Shown: positions 1-12,350, counted from the stretch's first letter. The stretch is DNA of 64,000 nt from Riptortus pedestris (GCA_019009955.1 CM032231.1:39251001-39315000); one strand, 5' to 3'. The notes: a model not told the origin generated them from the sequence alone. Program-made: numbers and translations.

Positions 1-525
1 TATTGTGTGTGTATTTAAGGAAATCGGATTGGTAGAGGTTGCTGTCTCGATGGGTTTTTTGCTGTATACTTCTGTATTGTATGTTCCATCAGCATTGTTG
101 GGGACACAGTGAGAGTTTAAGAACTTTGCTTTGAGAAGATACATTGTATGGACAATAGCATTCGTCTGTTAATACCAATGGTAATTCAATTTGCTTCAAC
201 ACAAAGGCTGGTTATAGGGCTTGTTCGAAAATGCACCCGTTGCTAGCCTGAGACCTGTGTTTTGTATGGACTCAACATTTTTTTAAAGTGCTTTTCCTGC
301 AGACGAGTAAGCAATGCAACCATGAATCCAGAAATTGACCTTGTGCATTGGATGATAACCTGTAAAATGTGAGCATTAACACTTCTGTCTAAAGCTCCCC
401 AATTTGTATTACTCAAAAATCCTTAAAGATTCAGAGATTTTCTACACCTATGAAGGATTTCTTTCATGTGAGTGGTCCATGTCAACTTGGAGTCGAAGAT
501 TAAACCTAATATTCTTACCTAATTT
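1..525 (-). pseudogene. Non-LTR retrotransposon reverse transcriptase, thumb-region remnant
   Basis: Read on the minus strand, positions 525 down to about 400 give LGLIFDSKLTWTTHMKEIL, the conserved 'LGv.fD.kL.w..H' block after the RT palm. Further on, VESIQNTGLRLATGAFSNK matches the 'iQn.aLRi.tGa' block, and after a one-base frameshift PITSLCVEAN matches 'sPi.sL..Ea.e'. Several stops and frameshifts show it is dead. The end near position 20-60 closely resembles 22500-22624, so the same LINE family lies there on the other strand. It runs off the window edge. Clade (Jockey, R1 or CR1-like) is not resolved. Confidence 0.8.
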
Positions 526-1380
526 GGAATATTGGGCGAAGCGAAACAAAAACGACACGAGACGATGAAAACAACGACAAACGAGACGATTACGATAACG
601 ATAAAACGATTTCTAGTTAGTTTAAATGAAGAAGTAATGAAATAAATTATTGCGTCTAAACATGATATTTTATTATTTTGGTTTCTTGTTTTTTTTCTCC
701 ATAAAAAGAACTATAAGAACTATCACAAGGTGCTTGAATGGTGTAGTGAAGAAATAAACGCTGGTTATAGTCGCACTAAAGAAAGTTGGCATTGAGTAAG
801 TAGTGTAAAGAATCGACGGAGGGTGGAGAAGTATTATAGAGGGAGAGAGTGAGTGGGGGGGGGGTGAGAGATAGCAAGTGTATAAGGGGGAGTGAGGAAG
901 AACAAGTGGGAGGGGTGGGGGCGGTAGATGGAACGATTTCTTCTTTCTTTCTCTGTTCTCTCATCCCATTATTAGTCTTATCATAGAGGGCCCACTTTAT
1001 TCTTATAAAGTCCAAGCTAGTGGAGTCCTGTCTTGGGCTATACTTATGGGGGGGAATATGCTAATGAATGGTGTTTTTCATTTCCCTCCCTCCTTTTCAG
1101 CTCCTTCACTTCCTCTATTGGCAGCCTCTTCACTCTCTCTACTCAGTAGCGCGCGGGCGAAGAGACGAGAGTTTTCAGCCTAATGCCCCCCACCCCCCCC
1201 CCCAGCATTAAATCCCATTAATAATGTGCCCCAGGCTCTCCAGAGCCTCCTCTCTCATCATCCTCTCTCACTCTCACAATGCATTCTCCTTCACTCTATT
1301 AATGACTCTCGTCTCTCACCTATACCTCCTCCTTCTTTTCTTCTCATCTCTCACTCTTCTCTCCTCGTCCTAGTCCTCAC
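526..1380. other. Unique non-coding DNA
   Basis: No supported gene. It holds short repeats of ACGAGACGAT type near 555-605, a purine-rich stretch with a G run near 855-865, and a C-rich stretch near 1184-1203. Open frames here are of low complexity and look like chance. Confidence 0.6.
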
Positions 1381-1908
<528 letters not shown>

Positions 1909-2330
1909 TTTTTCATAAGAACTAGATTTACATTTAGTTGGTCTCTAAGATGAGAATTTATATAAACATTCAGTCATTAGGTTACTTCAATTCAGTCAGC
2001 ATTTTCTCAATTCAATTTCAAGTGTTAAAGGATTCCATTTTGGGCACACATTAATTACATTTGTCAACGCAAGAGCTCTAAATCTTGCATTCCTGCCAAA
2101 CCTAACGAATTTAAGGCAGATGAAGGTTTATATTGACCAATGCAAGCCATTTATAGTTTCAAAGGTTGTCTTCCTGCTAACGAAATATCTTAATAATAAT
2201 CTTCGGAAGGTGCCTGTAGTTCTGTTGGAAACACTTAGTCATCCCTGCTAATCAGCAGGTTAAATCAGTCTGCCAAAATCATTGATACGGAGTGTCTATG
2301 AGTTTATGTATATGTATTGTCAATCTAGCC
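1909..2330 (+). repeat. Dispersed direct repeat, copy 1
   Basis: Aligns along its length with 11960-12350 in the same orientation, with small gaps. Positions 2204-2252 are identical to 12240-12288, 49 bases in a row. No open frame, terminal repeat or target duplication is visible, so I cannot say whether it is a transposon fragment, a segmental duplication or a duplicated regulatory element. Confidence 0.75.
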
Positions 2331-2489
2331 TTTTATTAGTAATGGTTAATTGGTGTTTTACCTGAATATGCTTTTTTTTCTCCTTTCTTTTGCTTGCACA
2401 TTTTAACTTTTTAAAAATACAAAAAAACACTGGAGAGTATATGAGTTAGCTACTAAATATTATCAGATCCGTGACGTCACTTCCAATCA

Positions 2490-2779
2490 TTCTGTTCTAT
2501 AAATGTTGTTATACACGTTTTTTCAATATCTTGATTAATATCCGAGGTATTTGCTTTTTTATAGTTTTCGGCCTTCAGCAAACCCCGACTTTTACTCATA
2601 TCAGATTAACAATATGCTGTTATATCATGAAGCTTATACTTCAATAGCTTATACTGAATTATTTCAAGCTTAAATACTGAATATTGTTCTCATTGAACTT
2701 TTACTTTTTGAGATAAATGCAAATATGTAGCACACAAGGGAAATGTGCTTAGTTAACGCAGTCCCTGCGTGACGGACTT
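2490..2779 (-). mobile_element. HINE-like element, B subtype, 5' part
   Basis: Ends at 2771-2777 in GACGGAC, the reverse complement of the family 5' end, preceded by the subterminal box (here AAGGGAAATGTGCTT) and by the B-subtype segment with a leucine-zipper-free, non-coding AT-rich body. It matches 21850-22124 closely. The (TA)n and 3' hairpin are missing, so the copy is truncated. Confidence 0.75.
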
Positions 2780-3409
2780 TTTAATATTTTATGTAATTGG
2801 GTGACCAAAGAGTAGTTACTGGAATTACGAGTCTTTAGTTCCAAATTATTCAACTCATTTATCAACAGTGTTTAATAATTAAGTTATATTATAATTAACT
2901 TCAGTTTTGTTTATGTTTCATAGTTCATGTTCCGTTTATGTATTTTAACTTTATAAGTTAGAATCGAGAACTTGAATGTTGATATTTCATTTTAACTAAC
3001 ATTATAAATTCCCTTAGGTCAAAGCCATACGATATCATTACCCAGATCCACTAACAGTTTGCTCCATTTATATTCCTCTCACACTTTAATTATTTTCTGA
3101 CCTACATCTTATTGTGAGCTTACTCCAAAATCCAACCATTTTTTGTGGGGATTTAAATGTAATGTAATCTAATTGGTTCTTCTATTAGAGACATCTTCAC
3201 CGTGGAAGAAAAATCGAATCTCTTCTCCAAATCAATGTACTCTAGTTTGATTGAACGATGGAACAGCAAAACATTTTTGTGCCTAGTCAGGCAGATTGTC
3301 TGAAATCCATATCTCTTTACTTTGTTCAAGACTTTTCCATAAAACGACATGTTCAGTAGAAATAAACCTTTTCAGCAGTGACCACATCCTAATAGAAATT
3401 ACGGAAGCA
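2780..3409. other. AT-rich DNA, nothing recognised
   Basis: No gene or repeat that I can support. One 65-codon open frame on the minus strand (3153-3350) has no recognisable motif. Confidence 0.5.
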
Positions 3410-3540
3410 CGTCACGCTGGTGGTGCGGAAACTAAGCAGATTTCCCGTGTGCTGGCATAGCACACTTGTGATGCCATCTCACCAAATATTCTCTATTTAT
3501 ATGTTAAAAACCAAAATTGCGACGATTAGAGTGTTAACAG

Positions 3541-3602
<62 letters not shown>
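3410..3602 (+). mobile_element. HINE-like element fragment with (CA)n(TA)n core
   Basis: Starts with CGTCACGC and the box CTAAGCAGATTTCCC, then jumps by internal deletion to the conserved stretch before the microsatellite (CCAAAATTGCGACGATTAGA, then GTGTTAACAGACA). The microsatellite is (CA)n changing to (TA)n at 3541-3602, unlike the pure TA of the other copies. The 3' half is absent. Confidence 0.75.
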
Positions 3603-3604
<2 letters not shown>

Positions 3605-5035
3605 GAGTATATATAATGGGAAAAGATCGGGAGGGGCCAAGACTACAGAAAAGGCGCACCACCGGTGTCATAGGGAATGATGCATTAGTTTCAAACCCAA
3701 AAAAAGTTGCCCAATAGTAAACTCTCCGACACATTAAACTTACGAATCACACGTTATAGGTTATAAAGAATCCACGGTACGCGACCAAATAACAGTCCAG
3801 GCAATAGGAATGAAAAAATAAAATAAAATAAAACATTCTTCATTTTCGGACAGAGCCTTCATTGTTTTTTTTAATTTCCAAAGTTGCAGAAAGGATGAAC
3901 TTTTTCTTTGCTGTGAGATGACTAAAATGGGACAAGGTCAGATGTTCCAGTGTGGATACTTAATTCATTGTTAGCGGCATTTATATTTGGTTCACGTTCT
4001 TATATTTATAAGTTCTATCATTGTTGGCATATTCCATAATGAAAAATTCTCTGTATCATTATGGGATAGTTTATTTTGGTATTATTTGGAATTCTCCGGT
4101 GATGTTTTCATGAAGAAATTCATGTTATAGCAATCAAACGAATGGCTATATTAAAAAGTATCGAAATAATAGCCAAATTTCCCGTTGATTACATTTTTCC
4201 TAAATAAAGAGCAGTCGCTACATTTTCACCAAAATTTGATTAGTGAACCGTGGAATTAATAGTCAGCAAAAAAAAAAGAAATAGATTGGCTAGTCAGAAG
4301 AAGAAAAAATTTGGGTAGTTCCAGTAATGAAAATGTTTTCTCAAGTGGAATAAGGAGATTTATAGGGACGAGAGCTGGCCGAGAGAAGAATTGGTCTATC
4401 TTAATCGGGAGTGATCAGTTTCCACTTGCCACTGGTGGGAGCCCACTCTCCACCTTGCCACTTCCCACATAATGACCCTCCTCCCATTTCCTACACTAAG
4501 AGCCACAAGCCCCACCTGTGGCCTCCGGCGAATATTTCACAGCTATGCTCTTCATTCATCACCCAACCCCTGGCCAACATCATTAGTCCACAGCTCTAGA
4601 GCCATAAGGCGTTTGCCAACATTCAAACGGTTTTTTGTTAACTATTTTTTTAAATGTAACATTAACAAGCCATATTTAATAGGCTTTATAAACTCATTCA
4701 AATTTGACAATGAAGTCCGTCACGAAGGTAAAAAAACAGATCCCTGCTGAAATTCCTTGCTAATATCACACAGTATATGAGGTAGAGGGGAAAAAATGAT
4801 AACCACAATTGTAGAATATTAAATGTCCAGCAATATTTCTTACATATTAATAATCAGAAACATTATAGGTCTTATTACTAATGTAAGATTAGCAGTGGGT
4901 GTTTTGCAATGGTTGAAAACAAAAAATATATAAATAACCTTGGTTGACATTAAAGTTAGAGGAAACGTGCGAAGAAAAGCTTTTGGACATTAAATCCGAC
5001 TTACGTTACCCGAGATTTTCGAATCTTTAGAATCG
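3603..5035. other. Intergenic DNA with one GC-richer island
   Basis: Mostly AT-rich. About 4330-4620 is more GC-rich and of higher complexity than its surroundings, with no open frame of merit and no match elsewhere in the window. It could be a conserved non-coding element or an old single-copy remnant; the sequence alone does not decide. Confidence 0.45.
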
Positions 5036-5775
5036 AAGGACATGTGGCTACCTGGACATACAGACATAAAACAGGGTACTGACATCGACAGGCTGACTGC
5101 ACAAGACATGGAACGGGTAATTAAAACAGATGTACTCAATGACTGGACAACCGACTGGCTACAAACTGACAACAAACTCCGAGACAACCCAAACAAAGGA
5201 AAATCTCAGGAAAATCTAACCAGAAGAGATCAAGTGGTGTTGACTAGACTTAGAATCGGACATTCACTACTTACACATTCATACCTTATAAACCGTAAAG
5301 ACCGAGCCACATGCACTCACTGTAACACAGTACTGACCATTAAACATCTCCTGACTGACTGCAGACTACGTGAACCTTTGAACTTACCCAACGACTAGTA
5401 CGAACTATTAACAGAAGGTAGCCCACATATAAAAACACTCTTAAACCACTTAAAGACAACTGACATTTACAACAAACTTTAAAACTCACCTACCCCACTC
5501 ATTTCTCTACGTTTTATATCTCTGTATAATACAATACATTTTTAATCTTGTGTCTTAGACTTCCATCACCCTCATGCCAGGATTTATCTCAAAATTTATA
5601 GTTTCACATAGCTTTATTTTAACATTTCCTTAATTTTATTTCTATATATTTTATATTACGTTTTAATAATTTCGAAAACACTTTTTCTTTATTTTAAAAT
5701 TTTAATTTAGAGAATTCAAATAAATGGTACTGAGCGACATCGCCTAGTTGCGGAGCTCTTCAAATAAATAAAATG
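5036..5775 (+). pseudogene. Non-LTR retrotransposon (LINE-A), C-terminal end and 3' UTR
   Basis: Begins with MWLPGHTDIK, the last RNase H block ('W.PGH.gi.gNe.AD'), then a C-terminal region with VVLTRLRIGHSLLTHSYLI and a zinc-binding-like CTHCNTVLTIKHLLTDC (C-x2-C, H, C). The canonical GNE.AD of RNase H is damaged. The coding part stops at 5398 with a premature stop; the paralogue at 52732-53190 continues about 35 residues longer. The 3' UTR ends in a conserved block (TGGTACTGAGCGACATCGCC) and an AAATAAATAAA tail at 5704-5775, shared with 53360-53428. It is a 5'-truncated copy, as usual for LINE insertion. Confidence 0.85.
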
Positions 5776-6795
5776 AAAAATAATCCTCCAATATCTGAGG
5801 ACAATAGTTTTTATTCAAAATAAAGCGTTCAATTTATTTTTATTGTCATCCTGTTTGCATTTAATCTATCACTTTTTAATTGAGGAAAATGAGTGAATTT
5901 ATTTTCTTTCATATTCAAATTAAAATATTCTTTCAGGAAAAAATCCTCTTTATTCCCTGATAGCCCTTCTCCCTGATGAATTTTCTCTGTTGAATTTTGT
6001 ATTTCCGTTTATTGTTTTGCAGTTTTTAAGAAATTTGTAATACCACAATATTTTATACATTTGAGAAACGTAGTTTAGAAATGGTCACACAACAAGTTTG
6101 TGGAGGGTCAAAGGAGACAACCTCTTTATACAGCGCCTTCATTTGATGCTAACTAGTAATTATAGTATGTCCTAATATATTTATAGACTAAACAGTTTAG
6201 CTGTAAATTAAATGTAAATCAAATTTAATCTATTTTCATTCATTTTACAGTGTGCTCTCGTGTTATTTAGCCGTATTACTAGAAAAGACGATGCTCAATG
6301 GGTGTCCTATAGCACTGGCGAATGCTAAAGCGCCTGCCATAATTATTACGTGTGCCTGGAAATCTCCCAATTATAATTTGTTTAATGGCATTATATAGCT
6401 TGATTTAGAATTTTAGATTCAACAAGTTACAAACAATGTTATCTAAAAAAGAAAATAAGTTGAATCAACTAGTCATAATGCTTATATCAGCACATATAAC
6501 TTTAAATGTAAATTATTGCAAAACGTAAACAAATTATTTCTATGATTAATGAATATTCTTATCAATATGTGTACAATGAGTTTAAATATGTAATTCAATA
6601 AAAAATACTAATTAATGTAATAATTTAAATTTAACTCTTAGATTCGAGACAAAACGCACTATATCACGTTAGAAAAATCAATCTCTGGTATTCAATTTTA
6701 TAATCAATAGAATGAAATAGAATAATTAATATACCAAAAGGATCAAAATGTTCATCTTATATTGACATATATTGTTTCAGAATTCTATCTTATCT
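5776..6795. other. AT-rich DNA, nothing recognised
   Basis: No open frame or repeat that I can support. Confidence 0.5.
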
Positions 6796-7426
6796 TCATA
6801 TATATAATTCTGTACGTGTCTATGTCACTGAACTCCTCCTAAACTACTGGACCGAATGGAATGATTTTTTTTTGCGTGCGTTTGGGTGGCGCCCTGGATG
6901 GTTTAGATTCACAAATCAGCCTGGCAGATGGAACAGGAGTTGTGAGGGAGGCCTAAAATAAAAAATAGCGTTATTTCGATTCCCATTGGTTTTTCGGCAA
7001 ATATGCACAGGATAAACGTTGTTTTGTTATTTAGAATTACTTTTGTTATATTCACTTTCGTCGTATAACAAAGTATAAACGAGATATACACTAAAAAATT
7101 AAAGTGGGAGCCAACAATTTTATTGGGCACTAACGTTGAACCAAACTTAACAAAAGTCTATATGTAAGTTAGCATTAATTCTTCCATGATTATAAGCTAT
7201 ATTAATTTTTTAGGTTCGAACGGGAGTGGGGGTTATATATAAGGGAGCCCTGTATAAAAAATTCGCGATATTTCATTTTTAATTTGTTTTTAGGCAAACG
7301 TGCATATAACAAAAGTTGTTTTTTGTGTTATTAAAAGTAGCTTTTGTTTTTAAACATAATATTATTAAGTTTAAATTTCTAATCGTTAGAAATATCATGC
7401 AGGACAACGTTTGTCGGGTCCGCTAG
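6796..7426 (+). mobile_element. Non-autonomous Helitron, type 2
   Basis: The 5' end is TCATATATATAATTCTGTAC followed by ACGTGTCTATGTCACTG. The 3' end has the stem GACAA-CGT-TTGTC, then GGGTCCGCTAG and a T (7427), the Helitron hairpin-CTRR|T rule. There is no coding capacity for Rep/helicase. The middle (about 6940-7350) contains two units of a block (GGGAGTGGGGGTTAT, AAATAGCG, AACAAAAGTTGTTTT) that also makes up the interior of the type 1 Helitrons here, although the ends differ. Exact 5' base is uncertain by about 10 bases. Confidence 0.8.
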
Positions 7427-7791
7427 TATATTATATATTCTTTCACATTACTCTCTACTGTTTTGTAGAAAGAATATCGTTCATTATGTAATGTAAACAG
7501 TGATTCTTTTACCATCAGTAATGGAAACAAGTATGTTAATTATATTTAGTTTTAAAGATTAAGTTAAAAGCATGAGAAATGTATTAGACTAGAAGCTTAG
7601 AGTAGTATAATAAAATTGAGTTTTAACAAGGGCTTCACTTTTAATAGTTGATCAGTTACCAATTGGTAGATTCACTAAAACATGTAATAGCATTTACTAA
7701 ATGGAACTTAAAATAATGAAATGTTAATAATTAAAAATAATTGGCATGCTTAATGGAGCTTCATAGCTAACGACAGGAATTAACTCTTAAT
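7427..7791. other. AT-rich spacer
   Basis: No gene or repeat seen between the Helitron end and the SINE target duplication. Confidence 0.5.
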
Positions 7792-7803
7792 TAATGTAAG
7801 AAA

Positions 7804-8001
7804 CGTTGACCTTTATCTCACATGGTAAACCTAGAGTGGCGAGTTCGATTCTTGCCTGGGAAAGGAAATTATTTAGTGACGAAATTCATTAAATAACGTC
7901 CTAAAATCCCACCCTGGCTAGAAAAGGGTGGTAACCTGTAGATAACCCGTCCCGATTAGCCTAAGTTGCAAAAAGTGGACGTTAATAAATAATAATAATA
8001 A
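7804..8001 (+). mobile_element. tRNA-derived SINE with 12-bp target duplication
   Basis: Contains a B-box-like GAGTTCGATTC in a tRNA-like context and ends in a TAATAATAAT-type tail. It is flanked by perfect 12-bp repeats TAATGTAAGAAA at 7792-7803 and 8002-8013, a typical target-site duplication. The 5' end lacks the first part of the tRNA-like head seen in the 19909-20100 copy, so it is slightly truncated. It is related to the copies at 19909-20100 and 57748-57915. Confidence 0.8.
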
Positions 8002-8013
8002 TAATGTAAGAAA

Positions 8014-8918
8014 AAAAATGTTATTAAATACAATTAGTTTCGTTACATATGATTATTGTGCTTCTTTTGTTAATATATGGTTTTTTGTTTATATTATTAT
8101 TATGTTACACTTCGAATTGTTTTCTGTTGTTTACACTTAGGATTAAAATGAATAACCAAGTTATATTCTTGTTATTAATATGTACAATTATTTATGAAAT
8201 TAATAAGTTTATTTAGGATTAGTTTTGTTTTCCTTTTTGTTCTTAGAAGCCTTGAAACTTCTATAAAGGTTAATGAAAAAATAGACTGTTTAATGCTTTT
8301 TTAACGGCTTGCTTAACATTTTTAGGGAGAAAATTAAAATTATTTAGGTGAATTGACAAGTAAATGAATAAGGTCTTGGGTCTTTGAGGCGTGGTCCTTT
8401 GGTAATATTAATGATGGGGGGGGGCTGACAAGAACACCCCCCCCCATTACTCGGTAAATTGCTAGGTCTTTCATTCGGCTTCACGCTTTAACGACATTAT
8501 CATTAGTGCCTCGCTCCAGCCTGTCTGAGCCATTCACAAAGCATCGTTTACATGGCGGTTTGTGTGTAGAACATGAATAAAAACTTCTTTAAGGAATCAA
8601 AGAAATCCAGTAATTATGTGTCGTGTTGTCATTATGGCATTGGGTGTGGAAGAAATTCACTTTCGTATACTACGTCGTTAGTTCACTCACTCTTAATACA
8701 ATAATACAAATGACCCAACCTATACACAGTTAAAGTAAGATCAGATACCCATGTGTGCCAATATAACATTCATCGAGCCTCCTTAATTGAGACATCCAGC
8801 ATAATAAAATGTCACCTGGCTGTCAGAGGCAGGAAATCAAAGCAGTCCGAGATGCAGGAAATCAAAGAAAGATTCCTGTATTCCCCCTCCCCCTAATGCC
8901 CAGCTTTATTAAAGAAAA
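8014..8918. other. AT-rich DNA with a G9/C9 hairpin and a GC-richer patch
   Basis: Holds TGGGGGGGGG at 8415-8424 facing CCCCCCCCCA at 8437-8446 across a 12-base loop, and a more complex GC-richer patch about 8450-8570. No gene is supported. Confidence 0.5.
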
Positions 8919-9010
8919 GTCCGTCACGCAGGGGATGCGTAAACTAAACAAATTTCCCATGTGTGCCACGTACTTGCATCTATCTCAAAAAGTAAATATA
9001 TTATTTACAA
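8919..9010 (+). mobile_element. HINE-like element, B subtype, 5' end
   Basis: GTCCGTCACGCAGGGGATGC, then the box variant AAACAAATTTCCC and the B-subtype start TGCCACGTACTTGCAT. Similarity fades after about 9010; no microsatellite or 3' end follows. Confidence 0.75.
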
Positions 9011-9111
9011 CTTTTGTAATTTAATCTTAAGGCTTTGACTAATTTAAAACTATCATTATGTCTAATGGTTAATACGTTGTGTATTCTGACGCCATTCAGA
9101 GAACGTATCCC

Positions 9112-10251
9112 TTAACCCTCCGTCGGGCGCGTAGTCTCTTAGATTCACAGTTTCTAGAGAAATATTTGCCAGCCCTCCTAGCAGAGAGTGGTGGTGTAGT
9201 GCTCCGAGTTATGTGGTTTAGAGGACTCCCCTAAAGGTATGTTGTGTCCATGCGTTTGATGGAGTCGTGTGTTTCACCTGTCTGTCATTCAGTTAAACCT
9301 CCTAGATACAACGCGCCTGATCTCGTAAATTTTTTTGAAATCTGTATTTAATAAATATATACATCAATTAAATTCCTCTTTATTAAATGGAATCATATAA
9401 ACCTATTTCTCTATTATTTTTCTCATACATGGGCTTTCAGAAGAACTCATACAAGAAAATATTGTACGATGCAGTGACAACAGTACACGCTTACCAACCG
9501 AACTAAGGACGAAACTTGAAGAGTACAGAGACTCGTTGGACCATTCATTGAACTCAAGTACAGACCAGCATAAGAAAATAAAATGATGTAAACCATGTAA
9601 AACTGAAAAAAAATGTAGGTTTACTAACTACTCTTGTTGGATTTGCAAAAACAAAAAGTGTGCTATGTTGTTAACGACATAGTTCCATGTTTTGTCCTAA
9701 TTGTAATGCAGCTCTTCAAAAGAAATAATAATTATACTGATATTTTTAAAAGGATTTGTACATTATAATTTAGATGATTTTTAATAATTCTTATCTAAAA
9801 GTGATTTCGTGCTACCTACTTTTGCTTATTTCTGAATGAAGTTATGTTTAGAAAATTTGTTTATATTTTTCACAAACTAAAATGAATTATGTATAATTAA
9901 GACATGTGTATTTAAACAATTTCATTTGATATTTGTATTTTTTATTTATATTTTAAAAATTATTGTCCACTATTTTAATAATAATGAATCTATAATGAAC
10001 TTGATTATTTTATCTACCGAGCTTTTTTTTATTTTAATACTTGTCAATTTTGAAAATTATTTACTTCTTTCAATCAAATACTTCCTCTGTTATGGTTTCT
10101 AGTCAGACACTGGGCATACTGCGAAGTATATATATATATATATATATATAAAAAACTGTATTTTCATAAAAACGGTTGAGGACGATCTCTGAGATAATGC
10201 GCCCGGAGGCGGAATAATCTTGACGGCGGAATGATCGCGACTGAGGGTTAA
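9112..10251 (+). mobile_element. piggyBac-like element PB1, internally deleted
   Basis: Bounded by TTAA at 9112-9115 and 10248-10251. The left end is CCCTCCGTCGGGCGCG; the right end read inward is CCCTCAGTCGCGATC, with a second TCCGGGCGCA box slightly further in. About 1.13 kb remain, against about 2.4 kb for complete piggyBac elements. Inside is the C-terminal part of a transposase (9431-9682). It also carries a short TA run at 10128-10150. Confidence 0.75.
9431..9682 (+). pseudogene. piggyBac transposase, C-terminal cysteine-rich domain
   Basis: The frame reads EELIQENIVRCS, then an acidic linker, and near the end CKPCKTEKKCRF and CWICKNKKCAMLL before a stop: the paired C-x2-C array of the cross-brace zinc domain that piggyBac transposases use to bind their terminal repeats. 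One TGA lies directly before the first cysteine. The catalytic DDD core is entirely missing, so no activity is possible. Confidence 0.75.
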
Positions 10252-10791
10252 GTAGTCGAAATGGTAGTGGTGAATTTTCAGAAGAGGGGGAAGATTTATG
10301 TAAATTGGCTCTGGATCTCAGTCAGTAAAAAAAAAAAAAACAAGTAACTAAAAGTCCATAAAACAGAATCAACAAAATCATTGAATTTAAAGAGTTAAAC
10401 ATCAAAAAAAAAACTTACGATACAACTCAATAACTAAAATTAAAACGAAGGGAATTCACGATAGAAGTTGCACAGAATAATCACGTAAAATATTGCCTTA
10501 TTCAATGCCTGGTTATTATCATTAACATTATTACCACAAACCAACAATGTTTTTATTATAGCCACATGGAAACAGTATTTAGGCGACTGGTGTTTCACTC
10601 CTGAACCTTTTAATTCTTCATTCATAAAATGCTTCAATGATCATAAACGAATCACTCCTTTCCACCATCAGTAAACTATAAAATTGGTCAGGAGAGTTGG
10701 AGGCTACGCCAAAGATATCATTCTGTTTATTACGTAGTATCAGGACGTAGTACTGCTTTGTCTACAAAGAGTAAAGCGAGTATATTTATAT
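10252..10791. other. AT-rich DNA, nothing recognised
   Basis: No supported gene; short A runs only. Confidence 0.5.
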
Positions 10792-11365
10792 TGTAGCGAA
10801 AGTTAAGTAAAAGAAAAATTAAACAGAGATAGTCGCGTGTTTGGGAAGAGCGAGGTGGATCAAAGAAGCCGACAGAGGATCGAGTTCGTTCGAGTCCTGT
10901 TCTGGGAGGGGGCTGAGCCGTCCCTTTGATGTTTTACCGCCAATCTATATAAGCGTGTACAACTCGGCCGACAGTTTTAGTTTGTTTTCAGCTGTCTTCA
11001 AGTGTTCATCAGTGCTACAGTGTGACTTAGTGCAGTGCGGTAAAATGTTTTTAAGTGAAGAACAGTGTTGTGCCGTGACTCTGAAAGTAACATTATAGTG
11101 CCGTGTTTAAGACAGTGCAGTGCCGTCTTTTTGTGAATTTCAGTGATCGTGAGTTAATTATTGAACTGTGACTCTTTGAAGAACAGTGACGCTATCAGTG
11201 CATGGTATGAGAAGTAATTAAGGGTAATTAATTAAGTGAATAGTTCATTGTTAAATAAATTGTGCAGTGATAAAAACTGTGAAACGTGTGTGTGTTTAAT
11301 TTTGCAATCCAAAAGAACTCTTATAAACAACGTTTATTACTGACTTTTGTAATATAAACGTAACA
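10792..11365 (+). mobile_element. Solo LTR of a retrotransposon, with core promoter
   Basis: A 574-bp segment starts TGTAGCGAAAG and ends AAACGTAACA (TG...CA), with 4-bp flanking repeats ATAT at 10788-10791 and 11366-11369. CTATATAAGCG near 10945 is a TATA box, followed about 30 bases later by GACAGTTTTAGTTT, a likely start region. AATAAA near 11256 could be the poly(A) signal. No internal region adjoins it, so it is a solo LTR, probably Gypsy-type given the 4-bp duplication. An 85-codon frame inside (10841-11098) spans the promoter and is probably spurious. Confidence 0.65.
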
Positions 11366-11882
11366 ATATGTATAAATTATAACAAGGAAGGAAGTATAAA
11401 CTGTTAGCAAAATATCACCAATTTCTGATCAATAATGCAATAAGTCAAAAGAGAGTCGATCTCATATATAGAAAATTTTCAGAAGAACCACAAGAATTCA
11501 TTAAAAGAAAATTGGGATATAATAAAAGCTTTAAAGGGAAGTGATGTTCCTTAGATGAGGACAGTATAAAGACAATGTTTTAATCTGACCACTAAAAAAT
11601 ATCTTTATATTTTCCTTTGAAAATTGAATAGTGGCCTGGTTCCGAGAGAAAAAAGATAAATTGGCAACAGATGTGAAAGGGATGAAAACATAAATGTTTT
11701 TATATTTTGAAAGTAAAATAAGACCATTATAAGATCATGGCTCTTATTCACATTGTGGCAGCATAACCTCACGATCAATAAAATCAAGCAATCGAGAGAA
11801 AATGAGGGGTGGGGAGGGGAGAAGGAAGTGGAAGAAAGAAGCCCTTTTACTGAACGTGTTCTCCATTCTAGACCCCAATCTT

Positions 11883-11884
<2 letters not shown>
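11366..11884. other. AT-rich DNA, then a purine-rich stretch
   Basis: Nothing recognised. About 11790-11845 is G/A rich on the plus strand. Confidence 0.45.
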
Positions 11885-11921
<37 letters not shown>

Positions 11922-12350
11922 CCCCCCCTCTCTCCTACAACACACTAATGTATTGTATCGTAATGATTTTTCATAGGAACTATATTTCCATTTAGTTGCC
12001 CTCTAAGATGAGAATTTACACTCCGTCATTAGGTTATTTCAACTCTTCCGTCTTTTCCTCAATTCAATATCAAATATAAAAGGATACAATTGGACACAAA
12101 TTTATAACATTAGAGCTCATGCATTCCTGCCAAAGCTAACGAAGTTAAGGCAGATGAAAGGTTTATATTGGCCAATGTAAACCATTGTATAGTTTGAAAG
12201 GTTGCCTTCCTGCTAAGAAAATTTCTTAAAAATAATCTCCGGAAGGTGCCTGTAGTTCTGTTGGAAACACTTAGTCATCCCTGCTAATTGGTTTAATCAG
12301 TGTGCCAAAGTAATTAATACGGAGTGTCTATGGGTTTATGTATATGTATT
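11885..12350 (+). repeat. Dispersed direct repeat, copy 2, with short CT run
   Basis: A (CT)n run at 11885-11915 is followed by a segment aligning with 1909-2330. Identity is highest at 12240-12288, identical to 2204-2252. The order CT run then unique segment is the same in both copies. Confidence 0.75.

Noticed and set aside
10841..11098. 85-codon frame starting MGRARWIKEADRG
   Set aside because: It spans the TATA box and start region of the solo LTR, so it is unlikely to be translated.
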